From an uncultured Parabacteroides sp. (GTDB lineage Bacteria > Bacteroidota > Bacteroidia > Bacteroidales > Tannerellaceae), in assembly GCA_900552465.1 (NCBI GenBank), contig URZO01000073.1, positions 1 through 22,485 of the forward strand: a stretch of DNA of 22,485 nt, given 5' to 3'. The translations under genes were made by a program, and so were the position numbers. The notes under the pieces were generated by a model that saw only the letters and a list, made by a program, of their open reading frames with translations, was not told the DNA's origin and did not search any database. This document shows, piece after piece, positions 8,161 to 16,119 of this stretch; position 1 is the stretch's first letter, and the number at the start of each line of letters is the position of its first letter.

Positions 8161-10467
8161 TTATTTGCCGCCGGCCGGCAGGTGGTCGAGCCAGTATTTA
8201 GCCATTGTCATGCGCAGGTGGAGCGTCGTTCCCGGACGTTCGTAGATGCCATGGCTACGCATCGGGTAGCTGACCTGGCTGAACATCTTGCCGTGTTTCA
8301 CCAACTCGTTCACCAGCATTTCGCAGTTCTGGTAATGGACATTGTCATCACCTGTGCCGTGTATCAGCAGCAGATTGCCCTTCAGACCGGATGCGTATGT
8401 GATGGGCGAACCTTTACGGTAGCCGTCCGGGTTGTTTTGCGGCGTATTCATATAACGTTCCTGGTAGATCGTATCGTAGGTGCGCTGGTCGGCAACGAAA
8501 GCGATGGCGATACCCGTGTGGAACACCTCCGGATAACGGAACATGGAGTTCAGCGTCTGGCTTCCTCCGCCGCTCCATCCGGTGATGCCGATGCGGGCGG
8601 TGTCGATAAACGGATAACGGCGTGCCATATCCTGGATGCCGCGTGCCTGGTCTTCGGAAGCAAACGTGCCGACTTCGCCATAAATACACTTGCGCCATTC
8701 GCGTCCGCGCGGGGTATTGGCTCCCCGGTTGTCGATGCTGACCACGATGTATCCGAGGTTGGCGATATACTGGTTCCACAGGTCACCGCCTCCCCATACA
8801 TCCTGTACCGTTGAGCTTGCCGGTTCGCCATAGACTTCTATGATAACAGGATATTTCTTTGTCGCGTCGAAGTCGACAGGCTTGATCATCCAGGCATCCA
8901 GCGTGAGGTCGCCCGATGTCACTTTGACAAACTCTTTCGGATTCAGGCCGAGGGCTGCATATTGTTCGCGTGCCTTAGCGTTGTCTTCAATGACCCGTAC
9001 GGACTGGTGTTTGGGGAAAGAAACCATATCGATCACCGAAGGAGTAGCCGCATTGCTGTATGTGTGGACGGCCCATTTCCCGGTGGGCGACATATTATAG
9101 CGGTGCTGTCCCGGTTGGTCCGCCGGGCTGAGGCGTTTCACGTCGCCCTTGCCGAACAGGCTGGCGCTGTACAGATAACGTTGTGTGAAGTTATCAGGAG
9201 AAGCAATGAAGTAGACTAACCCTTTTTGAAGGTCTGTTCCGACCGGCGAGATGTAATCGAAATCGCCTTTCGTGATGGGCAGAATCTCTTTCCCGTCGCG
9301 GCTGATGCGGTAGAGATGGCGCCAGCCGTCCCGTTCGCTTTCCCAGGTGAACCAGGTGTTGTCTTTCAACCACTGGATATTATCGTTCGTGTCCAGCCAG
9401 GCGGCGTCCGTGTCGGTGAATATATTTTCAGGCGTGGCGCTGCCGATGCGGGCAATCCAGACCTTATTCGTATTCTGCGGGCGGTTCAACTGCTGGATAA
9501 ACAGTTCGTTGCTTCCGGGGATAAATTCCATACGTGGGATATAGTTATTACGCGGGTCGCCGGGAATCTCCACCCAGGTAGTCGCTCCGCCGGCCACAGG
9601 CAGATAGCCGACTTTGACAGCCGAGTTCGTACTTCCTGCCTTCGGGTAGGGGAAATGCAGGATGGTCGGATAGATGGAATCCACATTGTTGATGATGTCA
9701 AACACGCCCGTCCCTTCCGTATCGCTCTGCCAATAGGCGATGTACTGCCCGTCCGGACTCCAGCGGAAGCCGTCGCGGCAGGCGAACTCTTCTTCATAGA
9801 CCCAGTCGAATGTCCCGTTCACGATCCTGTCGCTTCCGTCGTGCGTCAGCTGTGTGACCTGGCCGGAGGCGATGTCTTCCACATATAGATTGTTGCGTGA
9901 TACATAGGCCACACGCGTTCCGTCGGGAGAGAACTTGGCGAACATCATGGACGATTCGGGCAGGCCTTTACCCAACCTGCGGAGGGAACCGTCTTTCAGA
10001 CTCAGCACCCAGTAGTCGCCCCGTGTGTCGTAGCGCCATACCCGTTGGGTATTGGTATATATCAGAACCTTCTCGTTGTCGGCGCTCCAGGAGATGCTGC
10101 GGATCGCAATCGGCTTTCCCGTCTCTTTGTCGATAAACATGGACGAGGGAATGATGACTTCGCGCCGATTGTCTTTGGCACGGTAGGCAACGATGTCTAC
10201 GCCGCCTGTTTCGGCATTGGGTTCCATCCGGCTGTAGCGTTCGCCGTCTTTCATCCAGTTCATGGCGCCGATTCCTCTGGTCTGTACCAGCCGTCCGGCT
10301 ACGACATCTTCGAGATGCAGCTTGCCTTGCGTTCTGGCTGTTTCGCTTTTGGCAAACGGATCATTGTCCGTCTCCGTCCGGTTTTCCCAGGGCATGATTT
10401 GTGCCATACAGACATTTCCGGCAAACAGCATGCAGGCTACCGGAAGGATGAGTTTGTTTAGTTTCAT
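8161..10467 (-). CDS. Exported prolyl dipeptidyl peptidase IV-type serine peptidase (S9B)
   Basis: This 768-residue enzyme should remove Xaa-Pro or Xaa-Ala dipeptides from peptide N-termini in the periplasm. A signal peptide (cleaved near CMAQ, residue 23) precedes an eight-bladed propeller (about 50-500) that contains the DWVYEEEF motif; E225-E227 include the pair that holds the substrate amino terminus in DPP IV. The alpha/beta-hydrolase domain has the nucleophile S632 in GWSGGG, the acid in GTGDDNVHYQ (D707/D708), and H739 in MRSHG. EVYGEP near 544 supplies the oxyanion tyrosine. Animal DPP IV has GWSYGG, so the residue after serine differs. Length is standard. It heads a two-gene unit with the channel gene and is divergent from the rhamnosidase gene across 243 bp. 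Peptide foraging is the likely role. Confidence 0.92.
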   Translation of the reverse strand: MKLNKLILPVACMLFAGNVCMAQIMPWENRTETDNDPFAKSETARTQGKLHLEDVVAGRLVQTRGIGAMNWMKDGERYSRMEPNAETGGVDIVAYRAKDNRREVIIPSSMFIDKETGKPIAIRSISWSADNEKVLIYTNTQRVWRYDTRGDYWVLSLKDGSLRRLGKGLPESSMMFAKFSPDGTRVAYVSRNNLYVEDIASGQVTQLTHDGSDRIVNGTFDWVYEEEFACRDGFRWSPDGQYIAYWQSDTEGTGVFDIINNVDSIYPTILHFPYPKAGSTNSAVKVGYLPVAGGATTWVEIPGDPRNNYIPRMEFIPGSNELFIQQLNRPQNTNKVWIARIGSATPENIFTDTDAAWLDTNDNIQWLKDNTWFTWESERDGWRHLYRISRDGKEILPITKGDFDYISPVGTDLQKGLVYFIASPDNFTQRYLYSASLFGKGDVKRLSPADQPGQHRYNMSPTGKWAVHTYSNAATPSVIDMVSFPKHQSVRVIEDNAKAREQYAALGLNPKEFVKVTSGDLTLDAWMIKPVDFDATKKYPVIIEVYGEPASSTVQDVWGGGDLWNQYIANLGYIVVSIDNRGANTPRGREWRKCIYGEVGTFASEDQARGIQDMARRYPFIDTARIGITGWSGGGSQTLNSMFRYPEVFHTGIAIAFVADQRTYDTIYQERYMNTPQNNPDGYRKGSPITYASGLKGNLLLIHGTGDDNVHYQNCEMLVNELVKHGKMFSQVSYPMRSHGIYERPGTTLHLRMTMAKYWLDHLPAGGK

Positions 10468-10543
10468 GTATATTAGTTTTAATAGTTTGCTGCCTGCAAA
10501 GAACGGAATGTTTTACGAGATGGACAAAAGAAATACCAAAGAA

Positions 10544-10583
10544 ATGGTTTTGGTGGATTATAACTATGAGTCTCCAAAACCAT
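10544..10583. repeat. Perfect 10-bp inverted repeat between divergent genes
   Basis: ATGGTTTTGG (10544-10553) and CCAAAACCAT (10574-10583) are exact reverse complements with a 20-nt spacer. They lie between the DPP IV and rhamnosidase start codons, upstream of the rhamnosidase promoter element. An operator or an RNA hairpin are both possible. The rest of the 243-bp gap shows nothing recognisable apart from that promoter box. Confidence 0.45.
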
Positions 10584-10675
10584 ACTGATGGAAGCCTTGC
10601 CTCAAAACGGTGTTCTTTCCCATATTTCGAAGGAAAAATGTCAGATATAGGAAGACGTGGTTCTGTTACTCATTT

Positions 10676-10683
10676 TATCTTTG
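10676..10683 (+). promoter_or_regulatory. Promoter -7 element for the rhamnosidase gene
   Basis: TATCTTTG fits TAnnTTTG and lies 27 bp before the chosen ATG at 10711. A start at 10657 would lie upstream of this box, which argues for the later start. No clear -33 TTTG is seen. Confidence 0.55.
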
Positions 10684-10710
10684 CCATCAAATCACAAAAA
10701 GAAAAATACC

Positions 10711-12996
10711 ATGAGTAAATTACTGAACCGATTCACGCTGTTAGCCTCTTGCGCCCTTTCTGCGTTTTGCCTGCAGGCGGTTGACAGGAAGCCTTCCGGC
10801 TTGATGACCGATCTGATCGAACATACCGAACGGACCTGGCAGAGCGGTTACGCATCGAACCTTCCGGTCTGGAAACTCGATACGGCGATAGAACCCCTGC
10901 AATATGCCGCCATTCGCTCGACACATCCCGCTTTTTCATGGATCGTACCCGGTGAAGAAAAGGGTACACTTCAAACGGCTTACCGGTTGATCGTCGCAGA
11001 TAACCAGGATGATGCCATTGCCGGAAAAGGGAATGTGTGGGATAGTGGAGAGGTTGGAAGTGACTGTTCGGTGGCTGTCCGATATGCCGGTGAGGCCTTG
11101 AAACCCGGCAGATCCTATTTCTGGCGGGTAAAAACAACAACCAATACAGAAGGGGAAAGCGAATGGTCTGAAGTGAAAGCATTCCGAACTGCCGAACGCT
11201 TGTCCGGATATGAAACGGCTTATTATCCACAGGTAAAGACAATGGAGTATCCGGCCGGTGTGAAGAAGCTTAGTCCCGGTACGCACCTGATCGACTTCGG
11301 TAAGGATGCCTTCGGGCAGTTGGTGCTGACACTTACGTCGGACGGGGTATGCGATTCGGTGATCGTACACGTAGGGGAATGTCTGGAGAACGGACGCATC
11401 CTGCGCGATCCGGGAAAGTCAACGATCCGTTACCATCGCTATCCGTTGGCTTTGATGAAGGGGACCAATACCTACCGGATCAAGATAGATAAAGACATAC
11501 GGAATACCGGTCCGGCTGCCGTGCTGATGCCAGAGTATGTCGGCGAGGTGATGCCTTTCCGTTATTGTGAGATCGAGGGATATGAGGGCGCTTTACCGCC
11601 TGCTGCTGTTGTCCGCGAAACGGTGCATTATCCTTTTGACGAGACGGCTTCCTCTTTCCGTTGCTCCAATGATACGCTGAACCAGATCTGGGATCTGTGT
11701 AAATACTCTGTCCGCGCTACCTCTTTCCTGGGGATTTATGTGGATGGCGACCGCGAGCGTATCCCTTATGAGGCGGATGCCCTGATCAACCAGCTTTGCC
11801 ATTATGGTGTGGATCGCGAATATGCGATTGCGCGTCGTTCGCATGAGTATCTGCTGCAACACCCTACCTGGCCGACCGAATGGATTTTGCAGGCACTGTC
11901 GATAGCCTGGTATGATTATCTGTATACGGGTGACAGCCGTTCGCTCGAATCCAGCTATGAATTGTTGAAACCGCGTCTCCTGCTGGCCCTCCGCGAGAAG
12001 AACGGGTTGATCAGTACGACGACCGGGCTACAGACACCGGAGTTTGTCTCTTCTATCCGGATGAATCGTCCGATCATGGATATAGTGGACTGGCCGCATA
12101 CCAAGCCCGGACAGAAGAGTGAAGTGATGGGAGAGTCCGATAACTTCGTCTTCACGGATTATAATGCCGTGACGAATGCCTGGCATGGCGAGGCGTTGAA
12201 GCTGATGGGGCAGATCGCCGGTGTGCTTGGCAAATCCGGAGATGCCGCTTTTTACAGTTCCGAGGCGGATGCTTTCAGAAAGCTTTTTATCCGTTCGTTC
12301 TTCAATGCCCGTAAGGGGTGTTTCATCGATGGGCTCGCAGCCGATACCGATCATGCTTCCCTGCATGGCAATATGTTCCCGTTAGCGTTTAATATGGTTC
12401 CGGCCGGGAAGAAACAGCGTGTGGTCGACTTTCTCCAAACCCGTGGTATGGCTTGCAGTGTCTACGGCTCCCAATTCCTGATGGATGCCCTTTATGAAGC
12501 GAACGATGCCGGATATGCCCTGCACATGCTGACGAAAACCGACGACCGGAGTTGGTACAATATGATCCGTGTCGGCTCGACCATTTCACTCGAAGCCTGG
12601 GACAATAAATATAAACCCAATCAGGACTGGAACCATGTTTGGGGTGCCGCTCCCGCTAATATCATCCCGCGTCGCCTGATGGGTGTAGAGCCTTTGACGC
12701 CCGGCTTCGGGACTGCCCGCATCAAGCCGCAACTGGCGTCGCTCGAATGGGTGGAAGCTACGATCCCGACTATCCGGGGCGCAATTCATCTATCTGTAGA
12801 AAATAAGCCTGGCTCTTATACGCTGAATGTGACGGTCCCGGCCAATATGAATGCAGAAGTCTACTTGCCGCTTCCTTCCGGCAAATATAAGGTGATGAAT
12901 AACGGAACCCCGGTGAAAGTTTCCCGTGTGAAAGGCGAGCCGTTCCTGTATGCCGGAAAGATCGGTTCGGGAAGTTATACTTTTGTTGTAAACTGA
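10711..12996 (+). CDS. GH78-like alpha-L-rhamnosidase family protein, exported
   Basis: This 761-residue protein probably removes terminal alpha-L-rhamnose from glycans. It has an export signal at the N-terminus, either signal peptidase I cleavage after LQA or a lipobox LASC with C14; the sequence alone does not decide. An N-terminal beta-sandwich (about 30-160, LQTAYRLIVADNQDDA through SYFWRVKT) is followed by a second sandwich (LIDFGKDAFGQLVLTL) and then the (alpha/alpha)6 barrel from about residue 315. DGDRERIPYEAD (D345-D354) matches the GH78 acid-site motif, with E349 as a candidate general acid; E628 in SLEAWD followed by DWNHVWG matches the base-site region. A C-terminal sandwich ends the protein. 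The first motif diverges from the usual DCPQR form, so specificity is uncertain. No SusC/SusD genes are nearby. Confidence 0.82.
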   Translation: MSKLLNRFTLLASCALSAFCLQAVDRKPSGLMTDLIEHTERTWQSGYASNLPVWKLDTAIEPLQYAAIRSTHPAFSWIVPGEEKGTLQTAYRLIVADNQDDAIAGKGNVWDSGEVGSDCSVAVRYAGEALKPGRSYFWRVKTTTNTEGESEWSEVKAFRTAERLSGYETAYYPQVKTMEYPAGVKKLSPGTHLIDFGKDAFGQLVLTLTSDGVCDSVIVHVGECLENGRILRDPGKSTIRYHRYPLALMKGTNTYRIKIDKDIRNTGPAAVLMPEYVGEVMPFRYCEIEGYEGALPPAAVVRETVHYPFDETASSFRCSNDTLNQIWDLCKYSVRATSFLGIYVDGDRERIPYEADALINQLCHYGVDREYAIARRSHEYLLQHPTWPTEWILQALSIAWYDYLYTGDSRSLESSYELLKPRLLLALREKNGLISTTTGLQTPEFVSSIRMNRPIMDIVDWPHTKPGQKSEVMGESDNFVFTDYNAVTNAWHGEALKLMGQIAGVLGKSGDAAFYSSEADAFRKLFIRSFFNARKGCFIDGLAADTDHASLHGNMFPLAFNMVPAGKKQRVVDFLQTRGMACSVYGSQFLMDALYEANDAGYALHMLTKTDDRSWYNMIRVGSTISLEAWDNKYKPNQDWNHVWGAAPANIIPRRLMGVEPLTPGFGTARIKPQLASLEWVEATIPTIRGAIHLSVENKPGSYTLNVTVPANMNAEVYLPLPSGKYKVMNNGTPVKVSRVKGEPFLYAGKIGSGSYTFVVN

Positions 12997-13004
12997 CATT
13001 CCCG

Positions 13005-13036
13005 TTTGCGGTGTATTGTTCTGAATGTTATCTTTG
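13005..13036 (+). promoter_or_regulatory. Canonical Bacteroidetes promoter for the FKBP-type lipoprotein
   Basis: TTTG (13005-13008), a 20-bp gap, then TATCTTTG (13029-13036) match the -33/-7 consensus exactly. The start codon follows 32 bp later, preceded by the purine-rich AAAGAAGAA. Confidence 0.8.
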
Positions 13037-13068
13037 CGACTTCATAATAATAAAAGATTAAAGAAGAA

Positions 13069-13578
13069 ATGAAGAGATCTATTTATGCGGTGGCTTGCCT
13101 GATGATGGTGTTGCTGATTGGTTTTACTGCTTGTGGAGATGATGACAACAATGATTTTACACCCGAACAGCTCGCCTATTTCGAGAAGAATCTTGACTAT
13201 ATCCGCGAGAAGAAAGTCCTCAAAGGTGAGGACGGGGAATTACTTTACAAACAGGTGGTTTTAGGTGGCGACACTGCTCTGTATCGTGTGTTAAGCAAGG
13301 AGGGAACGGAGACGAAGTATCCGACGAGCCAGACTACTATCACAGTGACATTGAAAGGCGATTTTATTAATAAAACAAATTTTCAGCCGGAAATGTCAAT
13401 GCCGCTTACTCCGGCGGGGGTAGTTCCAGGTTTGGGGGCTATCTTGTTAGAAAACACGGTCGGTGAACGGGTTGAAGCGATTATACCGGCTTATTTAGGA
13501 TATGGATATTATGACAACAGGGGAATACCTGCCGGTTCAACCCTGATTTTTACCTATACGGTTGAGAAATTCAATTGA
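13069..13578 (+). CDS. FKBP-type peptidyl-prolyl isomerase lipoprotein
   Basis: This 169-residue envelope protein carries a lipoprotein signal with lipobox FTAC (lipidated C22), followed by an acidic run GDDDNND that may favour surface or outer-membrane sorting in Bacteroidetes. After a helical linker (about 30-60) comes a single FKBP domain: TTITVTLKGDFINKT, VPGLGAILLENTVGERVEAIIP, AYLGYGYYDNRGIPAGSTLIFTYTVEKF. The IPAGSTLIF strand is the FKBP signature end. The usual tryptophan in VPGW is a leucine here, as in several divergent Bacteroidetes relatives, so isomerase activity is likely weak or unproven. It is its own transcription unit with a canonical promoter and terminator. Confidence 0.85.
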   Translation: MKRSIYAVACLMMVLLIGFTACGDDDNNDFTPEQLAYFEKNLDYIREKKVLKGEDGELLYKQVVLGGDTALYRVLSKEGTETKYPTSQTTITVTLKGDFINKTNFQPEMSMPLTPAGVVPGLGAILLENTVGERVEAIIPAYLGYGYYDNRGIPAGSTLIFTYTVEKFN

Positions 13579-13608
13579 TAAGAGTTAGATTGTAAATGAG
13601 GTATAAGC

Positions 13609-13649
13609 AAAAGCTCCACTGGCCGGAATTTCCGGGGTGGAGCTTTTTT
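13609..13649. terminator. Rho-independent terminator between the FKBP gene and argD
   Basis: AAAAGCTCCAC (13609-13619) pairs with GTGGAGCTTTT (13637 onward), enclosing a second CCGGA/TCCGG stem and followed by a T-run. It can act in both directions, since the genes converge. Confidence 0.88.
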
Positions 13650-13670
13650 AATAAAGACACAATTAAAATC

Positions 13671-13695
13671 GTAGGGGCGATTCGTGAACCGCCCT
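13671..13695. repeat. GTAGGGGCGA-type extragenic repeat after argD
   Basis: GTAGGGGCGA (13671-13680) and CGCCCT (13690-13695) make a small hairpin 10 bp past the argD stop codon. The ten-base core occurs again as its reverse complement at 18025-18034, at the other end of the arginine cluster. Confidence 0.4.
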
Positions 13696-13704
13696 CTTTT
13701 ATTT

Positions 13705-14832
13705 TCAGGCATTCAGCACCTTGCGGAAACGAACCAGGAACTCTTTCGCCTCATCCATCGTCAGACAGAGGGGAGGAAGCAGACGGATCGTATTCGTTCC
13801 GGCAACACCCGTGAAGACCTTCTCTTCGAACAGCAGTTTGCTGCGCACTTCCTTGATCGACTCTTCAAACTCGATACCGATCATCAAGCCGCGTCCGCGA
13901 ATTTCCTTGATACCCGGAAGTTTGTGCAGTTCTTCCAGCAGGTATGCACCCACTTTGGCCGCATTGTCGATCAGTTTTTCCTCTTCCATAATATCCAGTA
14001 CGGCAATGGCTGCCGCACATGCCAGATGGTTACCTCCGAATGTCGTTCCCAACATACCGTATACAGGCTTAAACATCGGGCTGATCAGCAATCCGCTCAT
14101 TGGGAAACCGTTGCCGATACCTTTGGCAACCGTGATCAGATCCGGCTTGATTCCTGCATACTGATGGGCAAAGAACTTACCGCTACGTCCGTAACCGGAT
14201 TGGATTTCGTCCAGGATCAGGCAGGCTTCATATTTCGTACACAAGGCACGCAGTTCCTGCATAAAGGAATCTGTCGGTAGTTGGATACCGCCTACACCCT
14301 GGATCCCTTCGATGATAACCGAGGATACGTCGCCTTTTTTCAGTTCTGCTTCTACGGCTGCCGTATCGTTCAGGGGTACGTAGGTCACGGCCAGGTCTTC
14401 ATTTACCGGTGCGATGATCTTCGGGTTGTCGGTCACGCGTACGGCTGCCGATGTGCGTCCGTGAAACGCGTGTTTGAAGGCGATCACCCGCTTCTTGCCG
14501 TTATGGAAAGAGGCTAACTTCAGGGCGTTCTCGTTCGCTTCGGCCCCCGAGTTAATCAGGAACAGCGAGCAGTCGTCGTAGCCGCAGGCTTTACCCAACT
14601 TGTCTGCCAATTTTTGCTGAAGGCTGTTGATGACAGAATTGGAATAGAATCCTAACTTGCCGACTTGTTCGGAGATAGCCTTCACATAAGTGGGATGGCT
14701 ATGCCCGACGGAGATTACGGCATGTCCGCCATACAGGTCGAGGTACTCGTTTCCCTCCGTGTCCCATACATGGCATCCTTTGCCTTTCTGTATCTCGATA
14801 TTAAATAATGGATATACGTCGAATAAATGCAT
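13705..14832 (-). CDS. argD: Acetylornithine/succinylornithine aminotransferase
   Basis: This 375-residue PLP enzyme transaminates the N-acylglutamate semialdehyde to N-acylornithine. Bacteroides is known to use succinylated arginine intermediates, so N-succinylornithine is the probable product here. The sequence shows the cofactor phosphate site NSGAEANE (94-101), D208 in LDEIQSGYGR contacting the pyridine nitrogen, the Schiff-base lysine K237 in ITVAKGIGNG, and TTFGGNHLACAAA further on. Length is slightly short but normal for ArgD. It is the last gene of the argR-GNAT-argG-argC-argD series and is separated from argC by 222 bp filled with a nested palindromic element, so its expression may depend on readthrough or on a promoter in that gap. 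It converges on the FKBP gene. Confidence 0.95.
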   Translation of the reverse strand: MHLFDVYPLFNIEIQKGKGCHVWDTEGNEYLDLYGGHAVISVGHSHPTYVKAISEQVGKLGFYSNSVINSLQQKLADKLGKACGYDDCSLFLINSGAEANENALKLASFHNGKKRVIAFKHAFHGRTSAAVRVTDNPKIIAPVNEDLAVTYVPLNDTAAVEAELKKGDVSSVIIEGIQGVGGIQLPTDSFMQELRALCTKYEACLILDEIQSGYGRSGKFFAHQYAGIKPDLITVAKGIGNGFPMSGLLISPMFKPVYGMLGTTFGGNHLACAAAIAVLDIMEEEKLIDNAAKVGAYLLEELHKLPGIKEIRGRGLMIGIEFEESIKEVRSKLLFEEKVFTGVAGTNTIRLLPPLCLTMDEAKEFLVRFRKVLNA

Positions 14833-14851
14833 AATGGATAATGTTATTTTG

Positions 14852-15046
14852 GTAAATAATGATTTATCGGTGTGTTTATATCGCCCGTTGGTAACTCCTT
14901 CCCCTCTTGAGAGGGGGTAGGGGGTGTGTGAATTTTCTTTGAAAGACAGAAAGATAACACACCCCTTATCCCCTCTCGAGAGGGGAAACAGATACTCCCG
15001 ACGCTATTACTACAAATACGAAACAGACCGATAAATCATCATTTAC
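14852..15046. repeat. Nested palindromic element in the argC-argD gap
   Basis: Two 26-nt outer arms (14852-14877 and 15021-15046) are inverted copies matching at 24 positions. Inside are two 29-nt arms (14901-14929 and 14957-14985) matching at 26 positions, each containing a CCCCTCT...AGAGGGG palindrome; the right one is the perfect CCCCTCTCGAGAGGGG. The centre is a 27-nt loop. The element fills most of the gap and has no coding frame. It looks like a miniature inverted-repeat element or a REP-type cluster. A third outer arm occurs at 22430-22455. Confidence 0.8.
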
Positions 15047-15054
15047 AATGTTAA

Positions 15055-16023
15055 TTAAAACGCCGAAGGCTTAAGGTGCAGGCCGACCGTTTCTTCGAGG
15101 CCGAACAACAGGTTCATGTTGTGGACGGCTTGGCCGCTGGCGCCTTTCAGCAGGTTGTCGATCATCGAGATGATCAGCAACTTGTCTTCATGTTTCTGTA
15201 AATGGATCAGGCACTTGTTGGTGTTGACCACCTGTTTCAGATCCGGGTTCTTGTCTGTGACGAAGGTGAACGAATGATCATCGTAATACTCTTCGTAAAT
15301 ACGCGTGATCTCATCCAACCCGATCTTACAGTCCAGATAAGTTGTCGCGAAGATACCTCGCGAGAAGTTTCCTCTTACCGGGATAAAGTTGATCGAGCTG
15401 CTGAAACTGTTCTGCAACTGACGCAGACTTTGTCCGATCTCGGCAAGGTGCTGATGCGTGAATGGTTTGTAGATCGAGATATTGTCGTTTCGCCAGCTGA
15501 AGTGGGAAGTAGACGACGGCTTTACGCCGGCTCCCGTCGAACCCGTGATTGCGTTTACATGCAATTCGGAGTTCAGCATCAGGTGCTTGGCCAATGGTAA
15601 AACGCCTAACTGGATACAGGTGGCAAAACATCCCGGGTTTGCAATATGTTTAGCGCCGCAGATGCGGCGTCGGTTCAGCTCGGGCAGGCCGTACACGAAA
15701 TCGTGTTCGGGGCTTTCGATACGGTAGTCCATGCTAAGATCGATGATCTTCACATTTTCGGGTACGGTATGGCTTTCCATGAACTTCTTCGTATCGCCGT
15801 GGGCGGTACAGAAGAACAGCAGGTCGATCTGGTCCAACGGCAGTTCATCGGTAAACACCAGGTCGGTTTCTCCATACAGTCCGCTGTGCACATCCGTTAT
15901 CTTGTTGCCTGCATTGCTCGTACTGTTCACAAATGTAATCTCGGCGTCCGGATGATTCAGCAGCAGGCGAATCAGTTCGCCTGCCGTGTATCCCGCACCA
16001 CCTATAATTCCTATCTTGATCAT
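15055..16023 (-). CDS. argC: N-acyl-gamma-glutamyl-phosphate reductase
   Basis: This 322-residue enzyme uses NADPH to reduce N-acyl-gamma-glutamyl phosphate to the semialdehyde, the step before ArgD; in Bacteroides the acyl group is succinyl. It has the N-terminal Rossmann motif GIIGGAGYTAGEL (5-17), the catalytic cysteine C132 in the ANPGCFAT motif, and the GSTGAG and PVRGNFSRGIF segments of the family. The frame remains open 13 codons upstream, but those codons run into the repeat element and the Rossmann strand begins right after MIK, so the start at 16023 is chosen. It follows argG after 96 bp, which contain a perfect 26-bp hairpin, and precedes argD. Confidence 0.95.
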   Translation of the reverse strand: MIKIGIIGGAGYTAGELIRLLLNHPDAEITFVNSTSNAGNKITDVHSGLYGETDLVFTDELPLDQIDLLFFCTAHGDTKKFMESHTVPENVKIIDLSMDYRIESPEHDFVYGLPELNRRRICGAKHIANPGCFATCIQLGVLPLAKHLMLNSELHVNAITGSTGAGVKPSSTSHFSWRNDNISIYKPFTHQHLAEIGQSLRQLQNSFSSSINFIPVRGNFSRGIFATTYLDCKIGLDEITRIYEEYYDDHSFTFVTDKNPDLKQVVNTNKCLIHLQKHEDKLLIISMIDNLLKGASGQAVHNMNLLFGLEETVGLHLKPSAF

Positions 16024-16040
16024 AAATAATGTGTATAATT

Positions 16041-16109
16041 TGCCAATATGCCAATGTGCCAATTAAGAATGCGAATGTATCCATTAATTGGCACATTGGC
16101 ATATTGGCA
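16041..16109. repeat. Perfect 26-bp hairpin between argG and argC
   Basis: Positions 16041-16066 and 16084-16109 are exact inverted copies separated by 17 nt. Each arm is itself built from repeated TTGGCA units (TTGGCACA, TTGGCATA). It sits within the presumed operon, so in RNA it would form a very stable stem before the argC start. Related sequence occurs at 17357-17385 and, more degenerate, at 4204-4239. Confidence 0.8.
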
Positions 16110-16119
16110 CATTGATTAA

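Noticed and set aside
9226..9888. 220-codon plus-strand frame within the DPP IV gene
   Set aside because: It is antisense to the propeller domain of a well-supported S9B peptidase; the long open frame follows from the GC-rich codon use of that gene.
13684..14280. 198-codon plus-strand frame opposite argD
   Set aside because: argD has all PLP-enzyme motifs, and the opposite frame shows no recognisable domain.
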